A stretch of DNA of 64,000 nucleotides, taken from positions 82,384,753-82,448,752 of the forward strand of contig CM051456.1 in assembly GCA_028274465.1 (NCBI GenBank). Reading direction: 5' to 3'. This DNA is from Plantago ovata. Taxonomy: Eukaryota > Streptophyta > Magnoliopsida > Lamiales > Plantaginaceae. The notes under the pieces are model-generated. The model was not told the origin of the DNA. It was given only the letters and a program-made list of their open reading frames with translations, and did no database searches. The number at the start of each line of letters is the position of its first letter. Position 1 is the stretch's first letter. The position numbers and the translations under genes were made by a program. Shown here in pieces: positions 20,341-31,000 of this stretch.

Positions 20341-21309
20341 TTACCGAGTGGTTTGTCCTCGGTTAGCTGAGTGCACAAGATGTAAGGTATTGAGATTGCT
20401 CGAGGGCCCTTGTTGGTCATAATCGGAGCCCGTGGTGGTGGTGGTGGTTCTACTAACAGATCGAATAGGGCCAACTCCTCCATCAGTATTCATGGTATCC
20501 TCATTGTCCCTATTGTCTTCATTGTTACCATCATCATCATTAGAAGAATTGCGTTGTCGAAGAGAAGCCTCAAGATTAACCGCTGCAGCTATGGGGTTTT
20601 CCATCCGGTATCTCTCTAATAGCCCGTGAATTGTTGAAGGGGAAAGAGCCGTGCTCTTAGAGTCTCCCTCACCAATGTCCTCTACCCCATGGAACTTACA
20701 GTAAGCTGTGATGAAACTCGGAAACTCAGAGGTTTTCTTCTTCTTTGCCCAATGTCGCCCATATCCTTCATGGATGATGCTCCCGATGTCTATATGGTGC
20801 TCCCTCAATAAGCAGTCGAGGAGCACCACAAAGAAGGGCTGGGTGTTCGTGTCATTATGTTTTGGAATCAAGTTAGCGATACGGAACTTTATCACCACTG
20901 TCGACTCAAGACTAAATCTGTTGTGATGAGGCCGCCCCGGTTGCTTCCTAGTTTCTCGAACCTTGCATTCCTTGTTGCAGATTTTTGCCGTGATATTGCT
21001 TCCAATCCCTTTACTGGTATGTGAATAGACATAAGGATGGTCACTTCCGGTGAATTCTCGTTCCACCATATGGATAAAGCGCGAAGTTGACGCAAAAGTC
21101 CATGGCTCGAACACACCTCTAACGAGATCACTCTCCTTCTCTTGAAGATTAGTATACCCAACATAGAACTCATGGAGAACGTCATTGTCAAACCCTTCGA
21201 CATGGTTGGAATCGAACCACCTCCAATGCCTCATTGTACCCAAACGAAAGTGCTCCTCCCTCTTTGTGGCATGGTACCTACAAACATCCATTAGTACCTT
21301 GTACAGCAA
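20341..21309 (-). CDS. G1 ORF2, 'putative plant transposon protein' type
   Basis: 322 codons open from a TTG at 21309; the first ATG is residue 7 (21291), in front of DVCRYHATKREEHFRLG. The block LLREHHIDIGSIIHEGYGRHW followed by FPSFITAYCKFHGVED matches the pattern (long helix, 'fpslIt.lc...gv') of the plant-specific domain found in ORF2 of Athila-like elements. The C-terminus is low complexity (Asn/Asp-rich, then poly-Thr). Function unknown; no enzyme motif is seen. A leader intron (donor at about 21820, acceptor just before 21303) and an internal promoter-like module lie upstream. A degraded homologue is in G4. Confidence 0.7.
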   Translation of the reverse strand: MLYKVLMDVCRYHATKREEHFRLGTMRHWRWFDSNHVEGFDNDVLHEFYVGYTNLQEKESDLVRGVFEPWTFASTSRFIHMVEREFTGSDHPYVYSHTSKGIGSNITAKICNKECKVRETRKQPGRPHHNRFSLESTVVIKFRIANLIPKHNDTNTQPFFVVLLDCLLREHHIDIGSIIHEGYGRHWAKKKKTSEFPSFITAYCKFHGVEDIGEGDSKSTALSPSTIHGLLERYRMENPIAAAVNLEASLRQRNSSNDDDGNNEDNRDNEDTMNTDGGVGPIRSVSRTTTTTTGSDYDQQGPSSNLNTLHLVHSANRGQTTR

Positions 21310-22130
21310 AAAGCTTCATGCATATGCAAATGCAAGAGTGAAACAAACGAGTAACTTCATCATCACGCCTAATCTTCAAAACACCAAGTCTAATCTAGCT
21401 ACCATAATCCAACGTATCAACATATCATAATATGTAACACATCTCAACAAGCTTTATGCTAGATAACTAGTAACCTCAAATCATAAGATTCATCCAAACC
21501 ATAGTACTCAAAAATTTCCCCAAAAAGTCTCAAACCCCATCAATCAAGTGTTCTACCAACATATCTACGTTATCATACCAATAATCTCATCATATAACAT
21601 GGAATGAAAGAAAAAGAAGCAATGCAAAACGAGACATAGACATCAAGTAAGCAAAAATTCCCAATTTATCAAACCAAGCGAAAATGAGAAAGCAATTGGT
21701 AATGAAAATTGATTCTAATCACATAAACAATCAACCCATACATTATATAAGCTCAATTGAAGCACAGATCAAGAAACCCCCAAATTTGAAAAATTAAGGT
21801 TTATGTGAAGTTACCTCAGATCTGAAAAACGAATGTACTAGGATGAAAGTTGTTCGGATAGAATGAAAGAGCACGTAATGGGCTTCGATTGAAGCTAAAG
21901 AACACAAAATTTGATGGAGAATTGAAGGTTTTATGTAAGATTGAAGATTTTTTGAGTTTTTGGGTGTTTTGGAGTAAGAGAGATGAAGAAGATGAGAGAC
22001 GGAGGATTTGGGGGAGAAATCCCGCTCATATACTACCTGAAAACGGGGGGCGATTCGCCCCGTGTGTGGGGCGATTCGCCCCCCATCGCCTGAAGCTCTC
22101 TCTGGCAGTGTGGGGCGAATCGCCCCCCAC
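21303..22130 (-). promoter_or_regulatory. Internal promoter-like module upstream of G1 ORF2
   Basis: Reading the minus strand: a GC palindrome cluster at 22129-22045 (GGGGCGAATCGCCCC units), a TATA-like TATATGAG at about 22033-22026, a pyrimidine-rich stretch like a plant 5' leader (CTCTCATCTTCTTCATCTC, about 21995-21977), a splice-donor-like CTGAG|GTAAC at about 21820 and an acceptor-like site before ORF2. Spacing of palindromes to TATA matches the LTR. G4 has a similar arrangement (51816-51070). Transcription and splicing here are inferred. Confidence 0.5.
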
Positions 22131-22403
22131 CTCCAGAGGTGGGAAGACGAAATTTTTCGAAAAAAGTTCAGTTTTTTATCCCCGAAAACCATTCTCCTCA
22201 AAAAAACACTCGAAAAAATTCACTCAAACATAAGCATAAGCACAAAACATCACATAAACGAACAAATTCAGATAAAGAAAAGCAAATTGTTCTATGTATG
22301 AATGCATGCAATGCAATAAAGCAATAAAAAAGTGATAAAAACTCCGGGTTACCTCCCGGATAGCGCCATTGTTTATAGTCTTTGACTCAACTTCTTCTTG
22401 CTC

Positions 22404-22453
22404 TTAGTTCTTCTTTTTGAGGGTACTAGACTTCCCCTTCATGGATCTTTTTC
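22404..22453 (-). pseudogene. G1 gag-PR C-terminus (beyond G2)
   Basis: The last codons of G1 gag-PR, RKRSMKGKSST..KKKN then TAA at 22404-22406, matching the C-termini of G2 and G4. Separated from the rest of the gene by G2. Confidence 0.8.
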
Positions 22454-22458
22454 TCATG

Positions 22459-23667
22459 TGATGAACCGGAGTTTGTCAGACTCAATTAATCAAATAAATT
22501 TGTTTTTAGCCAAAGGCCATTCACAACTACAACGAAAACCGTAGTGTAGCAGTAAAATAACCTCGAGTGTCGATCTCTAAGGACTATAACTAGCTTTATC
22601 TATTTAACTTAAACTATAAACTCAATAAACGACTTAGCACAGATTTTCTTATCAATAATAATGGAAGTTAGTGATAGTATGATCATTCAAAGCATCAGAT
22701 TAATAATCATGCATGAAGTACTCGATCGTTTTGCATAGAAATCTAAGATCATGAATTGTCCAATGTGTTCCGTGCAATTCAACACTACGAAGATAGAGGG
22801 CTTAGATAGATCAAAGAAATAAACCAATAACGCAAGTCTGATTCACGTTACAACCATCATGCATAATTAAGAACCCTAGCTAAGAAATCACATACTATCA
22901 CCAACGATACATTTAGCTACTCATAGATGACATGCAATCAACAGAAATCAAAGCAAGATTGAATGAAAACATGTTGAAAGAAATAAATAAAAGTAGAAAA
23001 ATCGTGGGATACAATGTTACCGACGAAGGTTGTCAATCTCCGAAGAATTGCGAACTCACAAGCAAGAATTGATAAACAACGAGGTCCAATCGCTATGCTT
23101 AATTCTCCAAACTGATAAGAAAAATAGTCTCCTATGCTAAGAATTCCCAGAAAAGGCTCTGGAGAATTCCTCTCTAAAACTAATGTGAAAAGGTATGAAA
23201 AAAGGTCTAAGACAGTCTGAAAAACGTAGAAACAGATGCAACTAGTTCCGAAGGCGTGGGGCGAATTGCCCCAGACACCGGGCGAACCGCCTGGTGTGGG
23301 GAGAACCGCCCGGGAGCTCCAGTCGGTGGAGACGCGTTTTTGACGCGTTTTTGGTCTTATTTTCCTTTTCGGACTCGGATTTTGCCTTCTAGTGACCTTT
23401 AAGCCTTGAAACTCGACCCCTAGACCTCAAATCTCGTCCGGAACCTTCTAGATACTCCACGGATGACCTCGGAACACCGATTCTTCGTTCTCTTCAATAT
23501 AATTGCCCGGAAAAACACGTTTTTCACCTAAAACCTGAAAAATGCAAACTAAAGGGAAATGTGACACTAATCTAATAAAATACACTATAATATAGCTAAA
23601 TTAACATAGAGGATATCTAAATAGGTGAAAAAAGACTCGAATGAAGGTGTAAAATACACGTTCATCA
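22459..23667 (-). repeat. G2 3' LTR (1209 bp), TATA box deleted
   Basis: TGATGAACC...CGTTCATCA. Compared with the G2 5' LTR, about 10 bases containing the TATATATA run are missing at about 23240-23246, so this LTR has palindromes (23257-23312) but no TATA box. Confidence 0.88.
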
Positions 23668-25230
23668 AACTCCCCAAACCGAACCTTTGCTTGTCCTCAA
23701 GCAACTAAGCTAGACTCTAATGCAAAAAACAATGCAACACACAAAATGAAGTCCCATGCCAAATGAGATGAGCTAATCTATTGAATCTATCAAAAACTTA
23801 TGAACAAAGATCATACAAATCATAACATGGATATTGGTTAAAGAATGCCTCGATTGACTCATACACATTCACATATGCACTATGTTAAACAAGATAGTCT
23901 CTCGTAACATTCTCTACCTGGACCTAGTCACTGACGACGTAATGAAACATGTTAAAATACGAATGGTTGTCCCGTGCCAAAGAGGTCCAACCACTACTGG
24001 CTCTCATCAAACGAAGGAGGGTTCCCTAAAAGTTCACACTCCCCTATTCTACACATCTCTCAAGCAAAGCCTTAAACTATTCACCACTTCCTGAATGGCA
24101 GGACAAGGGTGGTCTAGAACAGATGACACTCAAACAAACAAAAGACAAAAAATTACAACTCGATTACGAACATTACAAGAATTGAAAAAACGAGACAAAC
24201 ACTTTGCTAAACTGCTTTTTGGCTTTCTTTGGACCCTTCTTTGCTTTTTTGGGGTCTCTTTTTTTTCTTTTTTTCTTTCCCAGATTTTTTTTCTTTTTTT
24301 TCTGGAATTTTTTCTCTTTTTTTTTCAATTTTTTTCTTTTATATATAGCCAGCAGTAGCACAACGAAAAGAAATTACAATGGCCAACAAACGACCTCCCC
24401 AAACCTATTCGAAAGCATAGGTTGGAGCACAAACTTTACGAAAAAGGAAAACAAACTCACAATCAAAAATCGAAAAATAAGTCTAATGATAGCGTAACCC
24501 CCTCCCCAAACCTATTCGAAAGAATAGGTTGCAAACAAAGGATCAAACAATCTCACACTACCTCCTTCTTAGGCATTTAGCAATCTCAAAGAAAGGTGAA
24601 GACTTGTTGCCTCTTAGGTACATAATTACTCGGGAAAACAACCATAAGATCCTAACATGCATCATCCTATTATAAAGGCCTTCGTGAACCGCAGTAGAGA
24701 AAACACCACTAAGTGATGTCGAGACTACCAAACTTAACTAAGTGCAAACATAAATGTGACAAGCCAAGCGAGAAAAACCTCAAACAAATTCATAGAGATG
24801 AAGCATATGATTAAGGTCATAATTAGTTAATCTACCCAATAAAAAAATTAAAAAATTTGGCAATAAACTCCACACAAAAACATGCAAACCAATACTAGGA
24901 TGAATGTAGTGAATGCAACTAAATACTAAGAAATCGGTAAACGTGCAAATGCAAATGCAAACAAAAGGTTTCACGAGTTTATCATAAGAAAAACAAGTAT
25001 AGAGATAGCCAGCGATAACCCCCCCCCCCAAACCTGAACGTCGTCGCTCGTTCCGAACGTCGAAAGTGGATTTAAGGTGAGAGCTAACTTGTACCTGTAA
25101 CCTATATGACTCAAGGAAACTCGTGAGAAACCAAAACATGCGATAAAAGAAGTAAAAAGATCAATAATTTAGCATAATAGGAGGAAAATGGGATTCCGAA
25201 CGAAAATCTGGACCTCCGAGTTTCTGGACA
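23668..25230 (-). other. G2 3' non-coding block
   Basis: Same organisation as 18894-20340: purine tract at the LTR, TCTACCTGGACCTAGTCA, T-rich run (24240-24345), and hairpins at 24404-24421 (one mismatch) and 24511-24528 (perfect). No supported ORF. The stretch 25020-25100 departs from G1 and joins directly to the promoter-like module, marking the ORF2 deletion. Confidence 0.7.
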
Positions 25231-25343
25231 CCCGGGGCGAACCGGCCCAGGTGGGTGGCGATTCACCTGGGGCGTCCAGAACGTCCCAGGCGGCCTGTTC
25301 TTGCCAGGCGAATCGCCCCACATGGGGGGCGGTTCGCCTGGCA
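25231..25343 (-). promoter_or_regulatory. Internal GC palindrome cluster of G2
   Basis: Several CCAGGCGAATCGCC- and GGGGCGAACC-type inverted repeats, less perfect than in G1. Downstream on the minus strand is a donor-like TTACAG|GTACAAG (about 25095), but no ORF2 follows. Confidence 0.5.
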
Positions 25344-25530
25344 TCTCCGGACTCCTAGAGGCGCCTTTTTCCTCCCAAAACGCAAAATTATCATCTTAAA
25401 ACTTATTTTATCACCAAAAACACACGAAAAATAAATATGCATGCAATGCAAGAAAGCGATAAAACTCCGGGTTGCCTCTCGGATAGCGCCATTGTTTAAA
25501 AAAGTCTCTGACTCGACTTCGTCGCGCTCC

Positions 25531-27303
25531 TTAGGTCTTGCCCTTACGGGTACTAGACTTCCCCTTCATTGATCTCTTCCTCATACCTAGTATCTGAGAA
25601 TGAGAATGGACATACACAGCAAGACCAAAATAGTTAATAGTATGAGAAGCATTAAAGCGAGGACTAGGATCAGATATGGCTCGCAACACATGTTGCTTGC
25701 CATCCACCTTAATCGTGCAAGTTCTTTGGTAGATGTCGATTACGGAGCGTAGATTGGTCAAGAAGGTTCGCCCCAAGAGAACGACATCACTCATCCCAGG
25801 TGTAGACGCCGGCATCACAACGAAATTGGTGTACATAGAAGCTTCACCAATCTTAACCAATACATTCTTCACAATGCCCTCGGGTCGTACAAAGGATCCA
25901 TCCGCTAGTTGCACAATGGCCTTATGCTTCGAAAGCTCTCCAAGGCCACTCTTCTCAAACACATTCATGGGTAGCACATTCGAGTAAGATCCCGTATCTA
26001 GTGTAGCACGGACGTCATCGAGACTACCAATCCCAACCTTAGCATCAAAGCTATCAGGAATTGGTTCAGGATCCTTAGGTTCTTCACTACTTATGTTGAG
26101 TCCCAGATCTTTATCTTCCTCCTTGTCCAATGGAAGCTCGTCTTTTGCACCACACTCACACGCAGCAACTTGCTTAGTGGTGATTTCCACTGGAAGATCT
26201 TCCACCGAGTTGATCGACATGGACCTGTCAGTGTTGCTATGTAACTTCCCCTGCTCTCTACTAGCTCTAGCTTCCAATTGATCCAGACGAGCATTGATCT
26301 TCGCCGAATCCTCCTCGTATCTCTTCAAAAACACTTGGGTGAAATCCACCAATTTCTGTAAATTATCCAAGAGAGTTGCTGACTTGGATGTAGATGCTTC
26401 GACCTTAGGAGTAGGATTACTACGGTTTACCCAGTGAACATCTTCTCGTGCTAGATCTGATCTACACATATGAGCCCCATGCCCATAATTCTTGCAGACC
26501 CCACATACCTCGTTGGAGAGAGATGTTCCGATTAGGCCACTTAGAGCTTGCCTCATCTGATTGGCGAAATCTTCGAACCTATCGCCACTCACACCATTCA
26601 CTTCATGCATTGGGATCTCCTGGTTTGGTGGAGCCTCAGGTCCACGCCTCCTAACCATTGCTCTTGGATCCTTGAACTGAGATCCTTTAGCAAGTCTTTC
26701 GAAACACGCCCACACATCCTCGGCGGTCTCTTCCCAGATGGTACCACGGCATTGGAAATCCACCACCTGTTGACTCTCATATGTGAGTCCATTGTAGAAG
26801 TGCTGGACAAGATCAGGAACCTCAAAACCATGGTGTGGACACTTGTGCTTGAGGTCCTTGAACCTCTCGAAAGCGGTGTAGATGGTCTCATCATAGTCTT
26901 GCTTGAAACCAGTAATTTGTGCCTTCAGCGCGGTGGTCAAAGTATGGGGAAAATATTTCTCCATAAAAGCAGAATACATCTTGGCCCAGGTGTCTAGTGA
27001 TCCGGATTCCAGAGAGCCTAACCATGCCTTGGCTTTATCACCAAGCCCCATAGCAAAAACCTTCATCCTCAGCTCATCATCCGTTATCCCTGCTCCGGGC
27101 CTTGGAAGATTGTTGACGAAATTGTCAATATCATTCAAGTATCCCATAACATCCTCCCAAGCCAACCCATAGAACCTCGGGAGTTGCTGGAACATGCAAC
27201 TTTTGATTTCCAAATCTCGAGTTGCAGCAGAAAGAGCAATAGCCGGACCTCTCATCAGTGCTTTGTTGGGTTGAACCCATGATTTCAAAAGTGGGCGAGT
27301 CAT
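25531..27303 (-). CDS. G2 gag-aspartic protease
   Basis: A single open frame of 590 codons from the ATG at 27303 (MTRPLLKSWVQP); the frame is open further upstream to 27339 without homology. Ty3-type gag: FYGLAWEDVMGYLNDIDNFV, FAMGLGDKAKAWL and FSAFMEKYFP-like blocks. CCHC knuckle CGVCKNYGHGAHMC, then retropepsin with DTG in RATLDTGSYSNVLPMNVF, and LLGRTFLTNLRSVIDI. It ends KGKSSTRKGKT. Compared with G1 and G4 it lacks the first ~60 residues and ~70 residues after the zinc knuckle. Protease would process Gag; polymerase functions must come from elsewhere. Confidence 0.85.
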   Translation of the reverse strand: MTRPLLKSWVQPNKALMRGPAIALSAATRDLEIKSCMFQQLPRFYGLAWEDVMGYLNDIDNFVNNLPRPGAGITDDELRMKVFAMGLGDKAKAWLGSLESGSLDTWAKMYSAFMEKYFPHTLTTALKAQITGFKQDYDETIYTAFERFKDLKHKCPHHGFEVPDLVQHFYNGLTYESQQVVDFQCRGTIWEETAEDVWACFERLAKGSQFKDPRAMVRRRGPEAPPNQEIPMHEVNGVSGDRFEDFANQMRQALSGLIGTSLSNEVCGVCKNYGHGAHMCRSDLAREDVHWVNRSNPTPKVEASTSKSATLLDNLQKLVDFTQVFLKRYEEDSAKINARLDQLEARASREQGKLHSNTDRSMSINSVEDLPVEITTKQVAACECGAKDELPLDKEEDKDLGLNISSEEPKDPEPIPDSFDAKVGIGSLDDVRATLDTGSYSNVLPMNVFEKSGLGELSKHKAIVQLADGSFVRPEGIVKNVLVKIGEASMYTNFVVMPASTPGMSDVVLLGRTFLTNLRSVIDIYQRTCTIKVDGKQHVLRAISDPSPRFNASHTINYFGLAVYVHSHSQILGMRKRSMKGKSSTRKGKT

Positions 27304-27504
27304 CACAACACCTGAATATCTGTGACAGAAGCAACTCACAACCGAAAATCAATCCTGTTAGAAATCGCCAAATCTGAAATTTAACGATAGATCGAGATAA
27401 ATTTGAAAATAGTATCAAGAAAAAAAACAAAATAGACTAAACTACTAATTCTAGGAATTGAATGCTGAAAATATAAAAAAGCTAAACAGAAAAAAGGAGT
27501 ATAG

Positions 27505-27522
27505 TCCCCGGCAACGGCACCA
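27505..27522 (-). other. G2 primer-binding site (tRNA-Asp type)
   Basis: The plus strand reads CCCCGGCAACGGCACCA, one base from the 3' end of plant tRNA-Asp (CCCCGGCAACGGCGCCA). It lies beside the 5' LTR, as in G1 (about 30981-30997, CCGCGGCAACGGCGCCA) and G4 (54310-54327). Confidence 0.85.
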
Positions 27523-27525
27523 ATT

Positions 27526-28752
27526 TGATGAACAGGAGTTTGTCAGACTCAATTAATGAAATAAATTTGTTTTTAGCCAAAGGCAATTCACAACTACAAC
27601 GAAATCCGTAGTGTAGCAGTAAAATAACCTCGAGTGTCGATCTCTAAGGACTATAACTAGCTTTATCTATATAACTTAAACTATAAACTCAACAAACGAC
27701 TTAGCACATATTTTCTTATCAATAATAATGGAAGTTAGTGATAGTATGATCATTCAAAGCATCAGGTTAATAATCATGCATGAAGTACTCGATCGTTTTG
27801 CATAGAAATCTAAGATCATGAATTGTCCAATGTGTTCCATTCAATTCAACACTACGAAGATAGAGGGCTTAGATAGATCAAAGAAATAAAGCAATAACTC
27901 AAGTCTGATTCGCGTTACAACCATCATGTATAATTAAGAACCCTAGCTAAGAAATCACATACTATCACCAACGATAGATTTAGGTACTCATAGATGACGT
28001 GCAATCAAAAGAAATCAAAGCAAGATTGAATGAAAACATGTTGAAAGAAATAAATAAAAGTAGAAAAATCGTGAGATACAATGTTACCGACGAAGGTTGT
28101 CAATCTCCGAAGAATTGCGAACTCACAAGCAAGAATTGATAAACAACGAGGTCCAATTGCTATCTTAATCCTCCAAATTGATAAGAAAAATAGTCTCCTA
28201 TGCTAAGAATTCCCAGAACAGGCTCTGGAGAATTCCTCTCTAAAACTAATGTGAAAAGGTATGAAAAAAGGTCTAAGAAAGTCGGGAAAACGTAGAAACA
28301 GATGCAACTATATATAGGAGTTCGGAAGGCGTGGGGCGAATCGCCCCAGACACCTGGCGAACCGCCTGGTGTGGGGAGAACCGCCCCACATCCCGAGCGA
28401 ACCGCCCAGGAGCTCCATTCAGTGGAGACGCGTTTTTGGTCTTCTTTTCCTTTTCGGACTCGAATTTTGCCTTCTAGTGACCTTTAAGCCTTGAAACTCG
28501 ACCCCTAGACCTCAAATCTCGTCCGGAACCTTCTAGATACTCCACGGATGACCTTGGAACACCGATTCTTCGTTCTCTTCAATATAATTGCCCGGAAAAA
28601 CACGTTTTTCACCTAAAACCTGAAAAATGCAAACTAAAGGGAAACGTGACACTATTCTAATAAAATGCACTATAATATAGCTAAATTAACATAGAGGATA
28701 GCTAAATAGGTGAAAAAATACTCGAATGAAGGTGTAAAATACACGTTCATCA
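27526..28752 (-). repeat. G2 5' LTR (1227 bp)
   Basis: TGATGAACAGG...CGTTCATCA. It retains the TATA run (28308-28317) and adjacent palindromes (28333-28413). Confidence 0.9.
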
Positions 28753-28757
28753 TCATG

Positions 28758-30861
28758 CCACGAACCTGTGAATGAGAATGAACATAGACAGCAAGACCAA
28801 AGTAGTTAATTGTGTGAGAAGCATTGAAGTGAATATTTGGATCAGATATGGCTCGCAACACATGTTGCTTGCCATCCACCTCAATGGTGCAAGTTCCTCG
28901 GTAGATGTCTATCACGGAGCGTAGCTTAGTCAAGAACGTTCGCCCCAAGAGAACAACATCCCCCATCCCAGATGTAGACGCCGTCATAACTACAAATTTG
29001 GTGTACACATAAGCTTCACCAATCTTAACCAATACGTTCTTCACAACGCCTTCGGGTCTCACAAATGATACATCCGCCAATTGCACAATAGCCTTATGCT
29101 CAGATAGTTTTCCAAGGCCACTCTTCTCAAACACATTCATTGGGAGCACATTAGAGTAAGATCCCGTATCTAGTGTAGTACGAACATCTTCAAGTTCACC
29201 AACCTCAACCTTAACATCGAAACTCTCAGGAATTGGCTCGGGATCGTCTTGCTCCTCATCACTCGCATCAAATCCAAGGTCCTTCTCTTCTTCCTTGGCT
29301 AGTGGAGGTTCTCCATCCTTGCAACACTCACAATTAGCACCCTTCTTGATAGTGATCTCAACAGGAAGATCACCTACTAAAGTAATACACATCGACTTGT
29401 CAATGGTGCTAGGTAATTACCCATGCTCCCTACTCGCTCCACGGTCAATCAACTCTTGCATCTTTTGATGGGCAAGCCTAGTGCTCTCTTCCAAACGATC
29501 CATCCTCGCCCTAGTCTTCTCAGAATCTTCTTCATAACGCGTAAGAAAACCTTGGGTGTGATCAACAATTTTCTGCAAGTTTTCCATGAGTAGAGCCGTC
29601 TTTGACTTCGGTTGCTCCTTGGGAGTGGGATTTTCGCATTGATCATTACCATAGCTAAGCTTACTACGCTCTTGGTTAGGGCCATAAGTTTGGCTAGCCA
29701 GTGCATATCCTTGATTGTTTCGGAACCCTCTTCTCCAAAATCCACCTCGAGGATTCCTACGATCTTGTCCATAGCTAGCTTCTTGAATACCAAAGTCCGC
29801 AGCAAAAGCTTCCTCTTCGCTTCCTTGAACCCAATTGCCATCATCATATGCTAGCTCCGATCTACACATATGAGCTCCATGCCCATAGTTCTTGCATATT
29901 CGGCAAACTTCGTTCGACATAGATGTTCCAACGGAGCTCTTGAGGACTTGTTTCAACTCACTGGTAAAGCACTCGAATCGATCACCATTCCCCCCATACA
30001 TAGGGGCCTCTTGAGTAGGTGGAGCTTCAGGTCCACGTCTCCTAACCATTGCCCTTGGATCCTTGAATTGTGAACCCTTAGCAAGTCTTTCAAAAACCGC
30101 CCAAACGGCTTCCGCGGTTTCCTCCCAAATATTGCCACGGCATTGGAAATCCACCACTTGCTGATTCTCAAAGGTTAGTCCATTGTAGAAGTGTTGGACA
30201 AGATCCGAAAGCTCAAAACCATGGTGAGGGCACTTGTTCATGAGGTCTTGGAACTTCTCAAACGCGGTGTAGATGGTCTCATCATAGTCTTGTTTGAATC
30301 CAGTGATTTGCGCCTTAAGCGCGGTAGTCAATGTGTGAGGAAAGTATTTCTCCATGAATGCTGAAAAAACCTTTGCCCAAGTGTCAAGCAAACCCGTCGG
30401 TAGAGAACTCAACCATGCCTTGGCCTTGTCGCCAAGCCCCATAGAAAAAACCTTCATTCTCAACTCATCCGCTGTTATTTCAGCTCTGGGTCGTGAAAGT
30501 TGGTTGACGAAGTCATCGATATCATGCAAGTACCCCATCACGTCTTCCCTAGCCAAGCCATAGAACCTCGGAAGTTGCTGGAACATGTGGTTTTTTATTT
30601 CCAGATCTCGAGTTGAAGACGAAAGAACAATCGCCGGTCCCCTCATACGATCCTTGGTGGTTTGAACCCATGATTTCAGTGGTCTACTTCTGCCATTACG
30701 ACGATTTCTTCAAAAAGACTGTGTAGAGATTCATAGAAATCGGTATCCTCTATTTCCTCTAGTTCACGTCGTCGAAGTAGTCGCCTTCTTTGGTGGTAGA
30801 CTCTGTCGATTTCAGCGATTTGTTCAGCAAGCGGTGTTCCTCTAGATCGTGTACTTCGCAT
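28758..30861 (-). pseudogene. G1 gag-aspartic protease, main part
   Basis: Starts at the ATG at 30861 (MRSTRSRGTPLAEQIAEIDRVYHQRRRLL). A one-base shift at about 30680 moves the reading to the 30646-29417 frame (MRGPAIVLSS, FYGLAREDVMGYLHDIDDFV, zinc knuckle CRICKNYGHGAHMC). An in-frame TAA at 29417-29419 precedes the protease part (29392-28758), which has DTG in RTTLDTGSYSNVLPMNVF. G2 interrupts it at 28757 just before the C-terminal tail. Full length would be close to the 695 residues of G4. No RT follows, so this is gag-PR only. Confidence 0.87.
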
Positions 30862-30980
30862 ACACTATCTGTAACAAGCAAAGAAAAGAGTATCAAGAGA
30901 GATCAAATTAACTAAACTACTATAACTAGGAATTGAATGCTGAAAATATAAATAAGCTAAACAAAAAAAAGGAGTATAGT

Positions 30981-30997
30981 CCGCGGCAACGGCGCCA
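30981..30997 (-). other. G1 primer-binding site
   Basis: CCGCGGCAACGGCGCCA on the plus strand beside the 5' LTR, complementary to plant tRNA-Asp with one mismatch. Confidence 0.85.
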
Positions 30998-31000
30998 ATT

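Larger units (their letters stand above)
22459..28752 (-). mobile_element. Gypsy element G2: gag-PR only
   Basis: Nested in G1 gag-PR with TSD TCATG (22454-22458, 28753-28757). LTRs 22459-23667 and 27526-28752. PBS next to 27526, orientation minus. It holds gag-PR (25531-27303) and the 3' non-coding block, but neither ORF2 nor RT/INT. A palindrome cluster and a donor-like site remain at 25343-25095 where ORF2 would begin, so ORF2 was lost while its promoter-like module stayed. Confidence 0.9.

Noticed and set aside
20341..21309. Reading G1 ORF2 as a host gene
   Set aside because: It is inside LTR boundaries with TSDs and has a decayed homologue in the same place in G4.
21794..22233. ORFs of 114-135 codons on both strands upstream of G1 ORF2
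   Set aside because: They overlap the palindrome cluster and leader-like sequence; open frames in both strands at once and no homologue in G4.
24095..24497. Phe/Leu- or Lys-rich ORFs (also 44807-45205, 49162-49513)
   Set aside because: Translations of poly-T/poly-A tracts in the gypsy 3' non-coding block; no codon structure and no start context.
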